This document shows positions 1 to 9,667 of a DNA stretch of 64,000 bases, one piece after another (position 1 is the stretch's first letter; each line of letters begins with the position of its first letter). Made by a program: the position numbers and the translations under genes. Source of the stretch: Citreimonas sp042096055 (lineage in GTDB: Bacteria > Pseudomonadota > Alphaproteobacteria > Rhodobacterales > Rhodobacteraceae). The notes under the pieces were generated by a model. That model was not told the origin of the DNA. It ran no database searches and saw only the letters and a list, made by a program, of their open reading frames with translations. Location of the stretch: contig NZ_JBELMH010000008.1 in assembly GCF_042096055.1 (NCBI RefSeq), positions 3,388 through 67,387 on the forward strand. Reading direction: 5' to 3'.

Positions 1-704
1 GCCTGCTGCAGACGCTGAAGGACACGCGGATGGACGACGACACGATCGTGGTCTTCGTCTCCGATCACGGCGACATGCTGGGCGAGCGCGGCCTGTGGTT
101 CAAGATGAGCTTCTTCGAAGGCTCGTCACGCGTGCCGCTGATGATCGCGCTGCCGGGGCAGGGCGGTCGGCTGGTCAGCGACCCGGTTTCGACCATCGAC
201 CTGACGCCGACGCTGGCGGCGCTGGCCGGCGTCTCGATGGACGAGGTGGCGCCCTGGACCGCCGGCGAAAGCCTGCTGCCGCTGATCGACGGCGGCGCGC
301 GCGAAACGCCCGTGGCGATGGAATACGCGGCCGAGGGGAGCATCGCGCCGCTGGTCTGCCTGCGCCAGGGCCAGTGGAAGTACACTGCCTGCCCGGTCGA
401 CCCCGAGCAGCTGTTCGACCTCGACTCCGACCCGCACGAGCTGAGGAACCTGGCGGACGACCCCGCCTATTCCGAGACGCTGGCGCAGTTCCGCGCCATG
501 GCGGAGGACCGCTGGAACCTCGAGCGCTTCGACGCCGACGTGCGGCAAAGCCAGGCGCGCCGGCACGTGGTCTACGAGGCTCTGCGCCAGGGCGGCTATT
601 ACCCGTGGGACTTCCAGCCGCTGCGCGCGGCCTCGGACCGCTACATGCGCAACCACATGGATCTCAACGTGCTCGAGCACGACCAGCGCTATCCGCGCGA
701 CTGA
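1..704 (+). CDS. betC: choline-sulfatase, C-terminal part (cut by window start)
   Basis: Hydrolyses choline-O-sulfate to choline and sulfate, feeding the betaine genes that follow. The reading frame is open from base 3 with no start in the window, so about 234 C-terminal residues are present of a family that is usually about 500 long. The sulfatase-fold segment DHGDMLGERGLW is visible near the start, followed by the KMSFFEG segment typical of choline sulfatases, and the C-terminal tail ending in DQRYPRD is intact. The catalytic formylglycine cysteine would lie upstream of the window. The stop is 19 bp before betB, so this is the first visible gene of a betC-betB-betA operon. A different arylsulfatase is possible, but the operon context makes BetC much more likely. 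Confidence 0.9.
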   Translation, partial: LLQTLKDTRMDDDTIVVFVSDHGDMLGERGLWFKMSFFEGSSRVPLMIALPGQGGRLVSDPVSTIDLTPTLAALAGVSMDEVAPWTAGESLLPLIDGGARETPVAMEYAAEGSIAPLVCLRQGQWKYTACPVDPEQLFDLDSDPHELRNLADDPAYSETLAQFRAMAEDRWNLERFDADVRQSQARRHVVYEALRQGGYYPWDFQPLRAASDRYMRNHMDLNVLEHDQRYPRD

Positions 705-723
705 CCCCATTCAGGACCATTCG

Positions 724-2181
<1,458 letters not shown>

Positions 2182-2283
2182 CGCACCGTCGAGGAGCCGC
2201 TTTCGGGCGGCCGTCCATTCGCAATCACCCTTCCCGCCGGCGGCCCGTGCTTCCGGCGCGGGATCAGTATCGGAGATTCCGCC

Positions 2284-3936
2284 ATGCAAGCGGATTACAT
2301 CGTCGTCGGTGCCGGCAGTGCCGGCTGCGCCATGGCCTACCGCCTGGCCGAGGCGGGGCGTTCGGTCATCGTCGTGGAACACGGCGGGTCCGATTGGGGC
2401 CCGTTCATCAACATGCCCGGCGCGCTGTCCTACCCGATGAACATGGCGCGCTACGACTGGGGTTACCGGACCGAGCCCGAGCCGCATCTGGGTGGCCGCC
2501 AGCTGGCCTGCCCGCGCGGCAAGGTTCTGGGCGGCTCGTCGTCGATCAACGGGATGGTCTACGTGCGCGGCCACGCGCGCGATTTCGACCATTGGCGCGA
2601 CAGCGGCGCCGACGGCTGGAGCTACGCCGACGTGCTGCCCTATTTCCGGCGGATGGAGCATTGGCACGCCGGCCTGCACGGTGGCGATCCGGCCTGGCGC
2701 GGCAAGGACGGCCCGCTGCACGTCACCCGCGGGCGGCGCGACAACCCTTTGGTCACCGCCTTCGTCGAGGCCGGCCAACAGGCGGGCTACCCGGTCACGC
2801 CCGACTACAACGGCCACCAGCAGGAGGGCTTCGGCCCCTTCGACATGACTGTCTGGAAGGGCGCGCGCTGGTCTGCGGCCAGCGCCTACCTGCGCCCCGC
2901 CGCGAAGCTGGGCGCGCAGGTGATCAACGCGCTCGTCCGCCGCGTGGTGTTCGAGGACGGCCGCGCCGTGGGTGTCGAGATCACCCGCCGCGGCCGGACC
3001 GAGACGCTGCGCGCGGGGCGCGAGGTCATCCTGTCCGCCGGCGCCATCAACTCGCCCAAGCTGCTGATGCTGTCGGGCATCGGCCCGGCGGCCGAGCTGG
3101 CCAAGCACGGCATAGACCCGATCGCCGACCGCGCGGGCGTGGGCCGCAACCTGCAGGATCACCTCGAGCTCTACATCCAGCAGGCGGCGACGCAGCCGAT
3201 CAGCCTTGCCAAGTACTGGAACCTCTTCGGCAAGGCCTGGGTCGGCCTGCAATGGCTGCTGCTGCGCCGCGGCCCCGGGGCGTCCAACCAGTTCGAAAGC
3301 ACCGGCTTCATCCGCTCGGCCGCCGGGGTGGAATACCCCGACATCCAGTTCCACTTCCTGCCCATCGCCGTGCGCTACGACGGCAAGGTCGCGGCCGAGG
3401 GGCACGGCTTCCAGGCGCATGTCGGCCCGATGCGCTCGGCCTCGCGCGGGGCGGTGACGCTGCGCTCGGCCGACCCCGAGGACGCGCCCAGCATCCGCTT
3501 CAACTACATGTCCGATCCGCAGGACTGGGCCGACTTCCGCACCTGCATCCGCCTCACGCGCGAGATCCTGGGGCAAGAGGCGTTCGCGCCGTACCGGGGC
3601 CACGAGATCCAGCCCGGCGACGCGGTGCAGGACGACGACGCGCTTGACGCCTTCATCCGCGAGCATGCCGAAAGCGCCTACCACCCCTGCGGCACCTGCC
3701 GGATGGGCCGCGCGGACGACCCCGACGCGGTGGTCGACCCGCAGGGCCGCGTGATCGGCGTGGACGGGCTGCGCGTGGCCGACGCCTCGGTCTTTCCGCG
3801 GATCACCAACGGCAACCTCAACGCGCCCTCCATCATGACCGGCGAGAAGATCGCCGATCACGTGCTCGACCGGCGTCTTGCGCCCGAGAATGCCGAGCCC
3901 TGGATCAACCCCGACTGGCGAACCTCGCAGCGCTGA
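2284..3936 (+). CDS. betA: choline dehydrogenase (GMC oxidoreductase)
   Basis: FAD-dependent, membrane-associated enzyme that oxidises choline to betaine aldehyde. The 550-residue protein starts with the FAD-binding GAGSAGC motif at about residues 8-14, carries the GMC signature GGSSSINGMVYVRG, and ends with the active-site His in SAYHPCGTCRMG and the Asn in NGNLNAPSIM. It is about 100 bp downstream of betB on the same strand and is probably co-transcribed. A regulator (betI) is not in the window and may lie upstream of betC. Confidence 0.95.
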   Translation: MQADYIVVGAGSAGCAMAYRLAEAGRSVIVVEHGGSDWGPFINMPGALSYPMNMARYDWGYRTEPEPHLGGRQLACPRGKVLGGSSSINGMVYVRGHARDFDHWRDSGADGWSYADVLPYFRRMEHWHAGLHGGDPAWRGKDGPLHVTRGRRDNPLVTAFVEAGQQAGYPVTPDYNGHQQEGFGPFDMTVWKGARWSAASAYLRPAAKLGAQVINALVRRVVFEDGRAVGVEITRRGRTETLRAGREVILSAGAINSPKLLMLSGIGPAAELAKHGIDPIADRAGVGRNLQDHLELYIQQAATQPISLAKYWNLFGKAWVGLQWLLLRRGPGASNQFESTGFIRSAAGVEYPDIQFHFLPIAVRYDGKVAAEGHGFQAHVGPMRSASRGAVTLRSADPEDAPSIRFNYMSDPQDWADFRTCIRLTREILGQEAFAPYRGHEIQPGDAVQDDDALDAFIREHAESAYHPCGTCRMGRADDPDAVVDPQGRVIGVDGLRVADASVFPRITNGNLNAPSIMTGEKIADHVLDRRLAPENAEPWINPDWRTSQR

Positions 3937-4008
3937 TCCCGCCGAGAATATTAACGAGTCTTAACGGTTTCGCTTGAAGCGGCGCACTCCAGGGGCATCT
4001 CTGGAGGA

Positions 4009-4677
4009 ATGTTAAGGATTTGTTCGCTCTTGGTGCTCATCCTCGCACCGCTGCCGGCAGTGGCCGAGGTGGCCGGAACGCTGCGCGTCATCGACGGCGA
4101 CACGATCGACGTGGGCGATACGCGCGTGCGCCTGTACGGCATCGACGCGCCCGAGATCGACCAGCGCTGCGGCGGCGCGGATGCGCCGATGTGGGATTGC
4201 GGCGCTTGGGTCACGCGCGAGGTCACGGACCGCTACGAAGGGCGCGACGCCACCTGCACCGTGCTCGACACCGACCGCTACGGTCGCGTCGTGGCGCGCT
4301 GCCTGATCGACGGCGAAGACATGGGCCGCGCGCTGGTGGCCGAGGGGCTGGCCTTCGCCTACCGCCGCTACGCGATGGATTACGACCTCGACGAGAAGGC
4401 GGCGGCGGTCAACGGGCTCGGCCTGCACGGGTCCGGCATCACCGCGCCTGCGGCGTTCCGCGCCACCGGCCGGCACGCGCGCGCGGCCCGGAACGCCGCC
4501 GCGGCGCCCGAGGGCTGCGCGATCAAGGGCAACATCGCCAGCGACGGCGAGCGGATCTTCCACGCGCCGGGCCAGCGCTGGTACGACCGCACGCGGATCT
4601 CGGTCCAGCGCGGCGAGCGTTGGTTCTGTTCGGAATCCGAGGCGCGGCAGGCGGGCTGGCGACGCGCGCGGCAATAG
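4009..4677 (+). CDS. secreted thermonuclease-family (SNase-like) protein
   Basis: A staphylococcal-nuclease-like endonuclease of 222 residues. Residues 1-19 form a signal peptide (LLVLILAPLPAVA), so it acts outside the cytoplasm. The SNase core follows: RVIDGDTI with the metal-binding Asp, RLYGIDAPE with an active-site Arg, and GRALVAEGLAFAYRRY. The C-terminal part (CAIKGNI, YDRTRI, GERWFCSESEA) is the small accessory region often attached to bacterial SNase proteins. A GGAGGA run sits almost against the ATG, so the true start could be a few codons later. It stands alone between betA and the FecR gene; the physiological substrate is unknown. Confidence 0.85.
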   Translation: MLRICSLLVLILAPLPAVAEVAGTLRVIDGDTIDVGDTRVRLYGIDAPEIDQRCGGADAPMWDCGAWVTREVTDRYEGRDATCTVLDTDRYGRVVARCLIDGEDMGRALVAEGLAFAYRRYAMDYDLDEKAAAVNGLGLHGSGITAPAAFRATGRHARAARNAAAAPEGCAIKGNIASDGERIFHAPGQRWYDRTRISVQRGERWFCSESEARQAGWRRARQ

Positions 4678-4813
4678 CGCCTGCGCTTGCGTGTGTGACA
4701 CGCCTTGCATTTTACACGAATGCCGCAAGTCTTTCCCACGCGAATTCCTTGACCTTTGCAGGGCATTTACGCCGATCGGTGAGGCTTCTGTTAAGCAGAC
4801 AGGAGTGTGTCCA

Positions 4814-6071
4814 ATGAAATTCGGATTCTTCGCCATGCTTGCCGGATTCATCCTGATGGCAAGTGGTGCGCTGGCCTCGGGCTGGCTGGTCGAAAGGGTC
4901 GGCGGCGACGTGCTCTACGCCCCCGACGGCCGCAGCTGGAGCGCGCTGTCCGCCGGGCAGGAGCTGCCGAACGCCAGCTGGGTCGACACCCGGCGGCAGG
5001 GACGCGTGCTGCTGACCCGCGGCGACGAGCGGATCCTGATCCGACCCGGCACCATGGCGGCGATCGCGACCTGGAACAACCGGGGCGTGAACACCAAGGT
5101 CGTGCAGCGCAGCGGCGCGGTGGTCCTCGACGTCGAGGTCCGCGCGCGCAAGCACCTGACGGTCGAGACGCCGCACCTCGCGGCCGTCGTGAAGGGCACC
5201 GCCTTCGAGGTGACCGTCGGCGGCGCCGAATCCTCGGTCCGGGTGGATCGCGGGACCGTCAGCGTCAGCGAGGACGGCGGCGCGAACGCGACCGACGTCA
5301 CCGCCGGGATGCAGGCCACCGTCGCACCCTCGCGGGCTAAGGGCGTCAGCGTCCGCGCTGCCCCGCCGGCCCCCGCTGACGCGATCGCCGAAGCCACCGA
5401 AACGATGGGCCCGCCGGCCGCGACTCGCGGTGCAGGCACGCCCGGACGCCCGGCAGGAACAGGTCGCCCGGAGACGACCGGCAACGGCGACACGCGCGGC
5501 AACGGCAACGCCGGCGGCAACGGTAACGGCGGCGGCAACGGAAACGGTGGCGGCAACGGGAACGGTGGCGGCAACGGGAATGCTGGCGGCAACTGGAACG
5601 GCGGCGGCAACGGGAACGGCGGCGGTAACGGGAACGGTGGCGGCAACGGGAATGCTGGCGGCAACGGGAACGGCGGCGGCAACGGGAACGGCGGCGGTAA
5701 CNNNNNNNNNNNNNNNNNNNNNNNNNNNNNNNNNNNNNNNNNNNNNNNNNNNNNNNNNNNNNNNNNNNNNNNNNNNNNNNNNNNNNNNNNNNNNNNNNNN
5801 NGGGAACGGCGGCGGCAACGGGAACGGCGGCGGCAACGGGAACGGCGGCGGCAACGGGAACGGCGGCGGCAACGAGAACGGCGGCGGCAACGGGAACGGC
5901 GGCGGCAACGGAGACGGTGGCGGCAACGGAAACGGTGGCGGCAACGGGAACGGCGGCGGCAACGGGAACGGTGGCGGCAATGGCAACGGTGGCGGGCGGA
6001 GCGATGCCCGCGTGCACGCGGACCACGACCATGACGCCCCGCAGACGATGCTGGTGAAGAGCCGGATCTGA
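4814..6071 (+). CDS. exported FecR-domain protein with Gly/Asn tandem repeats (contains assembly gap)
   Basis: The start follows an AGGAG site. Residues 1 to about 21 are a signal peptide, then a FecR domain (about residues 25-170; VVQRSGAVV, TVETPHLAAVVKGTAFEV, VDRGTVSV). In many proteobacteria such stand-alone FecR proteins are periplasmic or surface proteins rather than sigma regulators. From about residue 228 the protein becomes a run of Gly-Asn-Gly-Asn-Gly-Gly units coded by an 18-bp tandem repeat. A 100-N gap interrupts it. The reading frame differs before and after the gap, but a whole codon ends at 5701 and a new one begins at 5802, so the real missing length is a multiple of three and the gene is probably intact. 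The tail after the repeat ends in MLVKSRI and contains HADHDHD. Confidence 0.75.
5497..5998 (+). repeat. 18-bp tandem repeat coding for GNGNGG units
   Basis: The consensus unit is GGCAACGGGAACGGCGGC, with occasional silent changes and a few substitutions (Ala for Gly, one Trp, Glu, Asp). It runs from about 5497 to 5701 and from 5802 to about 5998 on both sides of the N run. The copy number cannot be read because the assembly broke inside it. Unit length divisible by three lets copies change without shifting the frame. Confidence 0.9.
5702..5801. other. assembly gap (100 N) inside the tandem repeat
   Basis: Exactly 100 N between two stretches of the same 18-bp repeat. Unlike three other gaps in this window the flanks are not an exact 55-bp duplicate, so real repeat copies are missing or collapsed here. 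Confidence 0.95.
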
Positions 6072-6120
6072 CGTCCGCCGATCCGCGTTACGGACGGCCT
6101 CGCGGACCGGATCGAGATGA

Positions 6121-6158
6121 CGAAAGCCGGAAACCGTCCCCGCGCGGTCCGGCTTTCG
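6121..6158 (+). terminator. hairpin terminator after the FecR gene
   Basis: A perfect 10-bp stem, CGAAAGCCGG (6121-6130) with CCGGCTTTCG (6149-6158), plus a smaller inner ACCG/CGGT pairing. It lies 50 bp after the FecR stop and 35 bp before the next start. There is no extended T run after the stem, so Rho-independent function is likely but not certain. Confidence 0.55.
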
Positions 6159-6192
6159 CCACGCCCTAGTACCGGCTCCGGGACCGCGGAAG

Positions 6193-8958
6193 ATGCCTGA
6201 CCCTGCCCGCCACGTGACACGCTGGATCGCCGAGGCCGCGCCGGCCCTCGTCGCCGCGCTGGTCGCGTGGCTTGCGATCGTCTTTGGGATGCTGGCGCCG
6301 CTGGACCTGGCGATCGGCGACCTGCGCATGCGGATGAGCCCGAAGCCTGCCAGCGGCCAGGTCGTCTTCGTCGCCATAGACGAGCGCAGCCTCAAGGAGA
6401 TCGGGCAATGGCCCTGGCCGCGCAGCATCCACGGCGCGCTCCTGGACCAGGTCGTGCAGGCCGGCGCCCGCGACGTGTTCTTCGACGTCGACTTCGCCTT
6501 CGCCGCCGATGCCGACGGTGATCGCGCCTTCGAGCAGGCGCTCGAACGGGCCGGCGGCGCCACCCTCCTTCCGGTCTTCGCGCAGCCTTCCAGCATCGGC
6601 GACGCCGGGACGCTCAGCGTGAACATGCCGCACGCGCCGTTCCTGTCGCTGAGCTGGCCGGTTCTCGTGAACGTACCCGCCGACGACGACGGGCTGATCC
6701 GCGAATACCATTTCAGCGCGGACGTCCTGGGCGAGGACATGCCCTCGGTCGCGTCCTACCTGTCGGGCGTGTTCGGCCCGCCCGGCAGCCTCTTCGGGAT
6801 CAACTACGCGCTGCGCCCCGACACGATCCCCAGCCTGTCGGCGATCGACGTGCTGCGCGGCGTCGTGCCGCCCGAGGCGTTCGCCGGCCACTCGGTGATC
6901 ATCGGGGCGCACGCGGTCGAGATGCGCGACAACTTCGCCGTGCCGGTCCACGGCATCGTGCCTGGCGCGATGATCCATGCGCTTGCGACCGAGACGCTGC
7001 TGCAGGGCATCGCGCCGGTCCGCTGGGGCTGGCGGCTGACCATCGCGCTGCTCGCCGGCCTGATCCTGCTGCTGCAGCGCCGGGACGAGAACTTCAGCGC
7101 CTGGGCCTTCATCGCCAAGGCATTCTGCGTCGTCGGCGCCGCCGAATGCGCCGGCCTGCTGCTGTTCCGGCAGACCGCGCTGCAATGGTCGACCGCGCCG
7201 CTCTATCCGGGGCTGCTGCTCTACGGGGCGTGGCAGCTGGGCCAGACGATCGACGTCAGCCGCTGGGTCATCCGCGGCGCGCGGGTCGAGATCGAGAACA
7301 CGCGCCGCCTGCTGGCGCAGGTCTTCAACGACAGCTCGGACACGATCGTCATCATCGACGAGGCGCTGCGCGTCCGCGCCGCCAGCAAGAGCGCGCGGGA
7401 CATGGGCATCGGTCTGGACGGGGCACCGCTGCCGGCCGCCTTCGCCACGGCGGCGCGGCAAGCCATCCTGTCCTATCGCCAGGGCGCCTGGGCGCCGGAT
7501 CACCTGACCGAGACGCAGCTGGGCGATCGCGTGCTGCAGTTCACGGTCACACCCTCGCTGCTGGACGCCGTGACCGAAGGGGGGCGCACGCCTGCCCGGC
7601 AGGACTGCATCGCTACGATCGCCGCGCGCGACATCACCCATCTGCGCGAGCAGGAAGAGCGGCTGGCGTACCTGTCGACCCACGACGAGCGGACCGGCGC
7701 GCTGCGGCGCTGCGCCTTCCTGCGGCTGGCGCAGGACCACCTTGGCACAAATGGCCGGATCGCGATCTTCGCGTTCAACCTGCACCGCTTCAAGACGATC
7801 AACGCGACGCTGGGCCGCGACGTGGGCGACCTGCTGCTGGCCGAGGCCGTGGCGCGACTGCGTCGCGACGTTCCAGGCCTGTCGCCCCTGGTGCGGCTGG
7901 AGGGCGACGCCTTCGCCGTGTTCGCCACGGATGCGCCCGACGTGGTGGCGCCCGACGATCTCGCCGAGCGGATCCACGACTCGGTCACCAGGCCCTACGT
8001 GCTGGCCGAGGCGCGCGCATTGGTGGGCGCGCGGCTGGGCTATGTCGATACCGGCGACGGGACGGACGCGACGGCGCAGGCCGTGCTGGAGCAGGCCGAG
8101 GACGCGCTGGACGAGGCGCGGCATTTCGGCGGATCGCGGATCGTGCGGCACGATCCGGACAGGACCGGCCGGACGACCCGCGCGCGCGACATCGAGCGCG
8201 CCATGTGGACCGCGATCGAGGGCGACGAGTTCAGCCTCGTCTACCAGCCGCAGGTCGACATGCGCGACGGGAGCCTGATCGGTGTCGAGGCGCTGCTGCG
8301 CTGGACCAGCCCGACGCTGGGCCGGATCTTTCCCGACGAGTTCATCGCCGTCGCGGAATCCAACGGCTTCATCCGCCAGATCGGCCGCTGGGTGCTGCAC
8401 CGCGCGGCGCTGGACGCGCGGCGGCTGCCGCCCGACGTCACCGTCGCGGTGAACGTGTCGACGCTGCAGATGCTCGACCGGGACATCCTGGACGACGTTC
8501 AATCGGCGCTGACCGAAAGTGGGCTGCCGCCCTGGCGTCTGTGGCTGGAGTTGACCGAGACGGCGCTGATGTCGCCATCGGACAGCATCGTCGAGACCAT
8601 GCGCGACATCGAGATGCTGGGCGTGTCCTGGGCGCTGGACGATTTCGGGACGGGGTATTCGTCGCTCGGCTACCTGTCGCGCCTGCCGCTGCGCAAGCTC
8701 AAGCTCGACAAGAGCTTCGTCCAGGGGCTGGACGCGGATCCCCACGCGCTGGCGATCCTGCGCTCGGTCGCTAACCTGTGCCGGAACATGGACCTGTGTC
8801 TGCTGTGCGAGGGGGTCGAGACGCGCGCCCATGCCGACATCCTGCTGGGCGAGGGCTGCGTGCAGGCGCAGGGCTACTTCTATGGGCGGCCGCAATCGAT
8901 CGACGAGGTCCTCGACGGGTTCTGCGGCGGCGACCGGCGCGTGGCGACGCGGGGCTGA
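6193..8958 (+). CDS. CHASE2 sensor with degenerate GGDEF and intact EAL domain (c-di-GMP phosphodiesterase)
   Basis: A 921-residue membrane signalling protein. An N-terminal transmembrane segment leads into an extracytoplasmic CHASE2 sensor domain (about residues 40-270; DERSLKEIGQWPWPR, FDVDFA), followed by three hydrophobic segments (about 275-350) and a short PAS-like stretch. The GGDEF domain has EGDAF (E570 to F574) in place of GGDEF, so cyclase activity is unlikely. The EAL domain keeps E699-A-L701, LTETALM, LDDFGTGYSSL and the LKLDKSF segment, so it should hydrolyse cyclic di-GMP. The signal sensed is unknown. It is monocistronic between a terminator and convergent genes; a PilZ protein lies about 2.3 kb away. 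Confidence 0.85.
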   Translation: MPDPARHVTRWIAEAAPALVAALVAWLAIVFGMLAPLDLAIGDLRMRMSPKPASGQVVFVAIDERSLKEIGQWPWPRSIHGALLDQVVQAGARDVFFDVDFAFAADADGDRAFEQALERAGGATLLPVFAQPSSIGDAGTLSVNMPHAPFLSLSWPVLVNVPADDDGLIREYHFSADVLGEDMPSVASYLSGVFGPPGSLFGINYALRPDTIPSLSAIDVLRGVVPPEAFAGHSVIIGAHAVEMRDNFAVPVHGIVPGAMIHALATETLLQGIAPVRWGWRLTIALLAGLILLLQRRDENFSAWAFIAKAFCVVGAAECAGLLLFRQTALQWSTAPLYPGLLLYGAWQLGQTIDVSRWVIRGARVEIENTRRLLAQVFNDSSDTIVIIDEALRVRAASKSARDMGIGLDGAPLPAAFATAARQAILSYRQGAWAPDHLTETQLGDRVLQFTVTPSLLDAVTEGGRTPARQDCIATIAARDITHLREQEERLAYLSTHDERTGALRRCAFLRLAQDHLGTNGRIAIFAFNLHRFKTINATLGRDVGDLLLAEAVARLRRDVPGLSPLVRLEGDAFAVFATDAPDVVAPDDLAERIHDSVTRPYVLAEARALVGARLGYVDTGDGTDATAQAVLEQAEDALDEARHFGGSRIVRHDPDRTGRTTRARDIERAMWTAIEGDEFSLVYQPQVDMRDGSLIGVEALLRWTSPTLGRIFPDEFIAVAESNGFIRQIGRWVLHRAALDARRLPPDVTVAVNVSTLQMLDRDILDDVQSALTESGLPPWRLWLELTETALMSPSDSIVETMRDIEMLGVSWALDDFGTGYSSLGYLSRLPLRKLKLDKSFVQGLDADPHALAILRSVANLCRNMDLCLLCEGVETRAHADILLGEGCVQAQGYFYGRPQSIDEVLDGFCGGDRRVATRG

Positions 8959-8983
8959 GACACGCGCGCCCGGTGCCGCCGGG

Positions 8984-9667
8984 TCAATCCGCCGCCGGTT
9001 CGACCTCGGCCCAGATCGGCAGGTGGTCGGACGCCATCGCCGCCAATCCGCCCCGAGCGACCCCGTGGTCGAGAAGGCGCACGCCCGCGCCGTGCGCGAA
9101 CCGGTCGAGCGGTGCCGTCGGGCGCGACGCGTGGAACGACGGGCCGGGTGCCACCACGTGCAGGCTGTCCTGCCACGGCTCGAAGCCGCGCATGGCCGAC
9201 CATTCGTTGAAGTCGCCGGCCACCAGCGCCTGGTCGGCCACCGGACCCAGGTGGCGCAGGATCATCGCCATCTGCAGGTGGCGCCAGCGCCGCAGCAGGC
9301 CCAGGTGCGTGCCGACGATCCACAGCCCCTCGACCCGCACGAGCACCGCGCCGCGCGGTTCGAGCCCCGGCAGCGACAGCCGCATGCGCGCCTGCACCGC
9401 CAGGTCCTTGCGCACCAGGACCGCGTTGCCGTGCCAGCCGATCCCGCCCGCGCCCAACGACAGATCGACCGGGCGCAGCGCGGTCTCGCGCGCGATCATC
9501 TCGCGCGGCAGCGCCGTGGGGCGCGCGCCCAGGCGCTTGTCGGCCTCCTGCAGGACGGCGACGTCGGGGTCGAGCTCGTCGATGACCCGCAGCACCCGCG
9601 CGGGCGAGCGGCGCCAGTCAAGGCCCACCGCCTTGCGAATGTTGTAGCTGACGATCCTCAGGGCCAT
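8984..9667 (-). CDS. endonuclease/exonuclease/phosphatase (EEP) family protein
   Basis: A compact 227-residue hydrolase with the EEP active-site series: SYNIRK (Asn), LQEAD (metal-binding Glu), GTHLG, GDFNEW (Asp/Asn) and ASDHLP (the catalytic Asp-His). No signal peptide. The substrate could be DNA, a phosphoinositide-like lipid or another phosphodiester. The start codon (ATG at 9667) overlaps the stop of the PLD gene in a TGATG arrangement, so the two are translationally coupled. That pairing with a cardiolipin-synthase-like enzyme hints at phospholipid or membrane work, which is inference. A GTG one codon upstream is an alternative start. Confidence 0.8.
   Translation of the reverse strand: MALRIVSYNIRKAVGLDWRRSPARVLRVIDELDPDVAVLQEADKRLGARPTALPREMIARETALRPVDLSLGAGGIGWHGNAVLVRKDLAVQARMRLSLPGLEPRGAVLVRVEGLWIVGTHLGLLRRWRHLQMAMILRHLGPVADQALVAGDFNEWSAMRGFEPWQDSLHVVAPGPSFHASRPTAPLDRFAHGAGVRLLDHGVARGGLAAMASDHLPIWAEVEPAAD

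Noticed and set aside
5497..5998. Tandem repeats as a CRISPR array
   Set aside because: Units are 18 bp, contiguous with no spacers, and code for an in-frame protein repeat.
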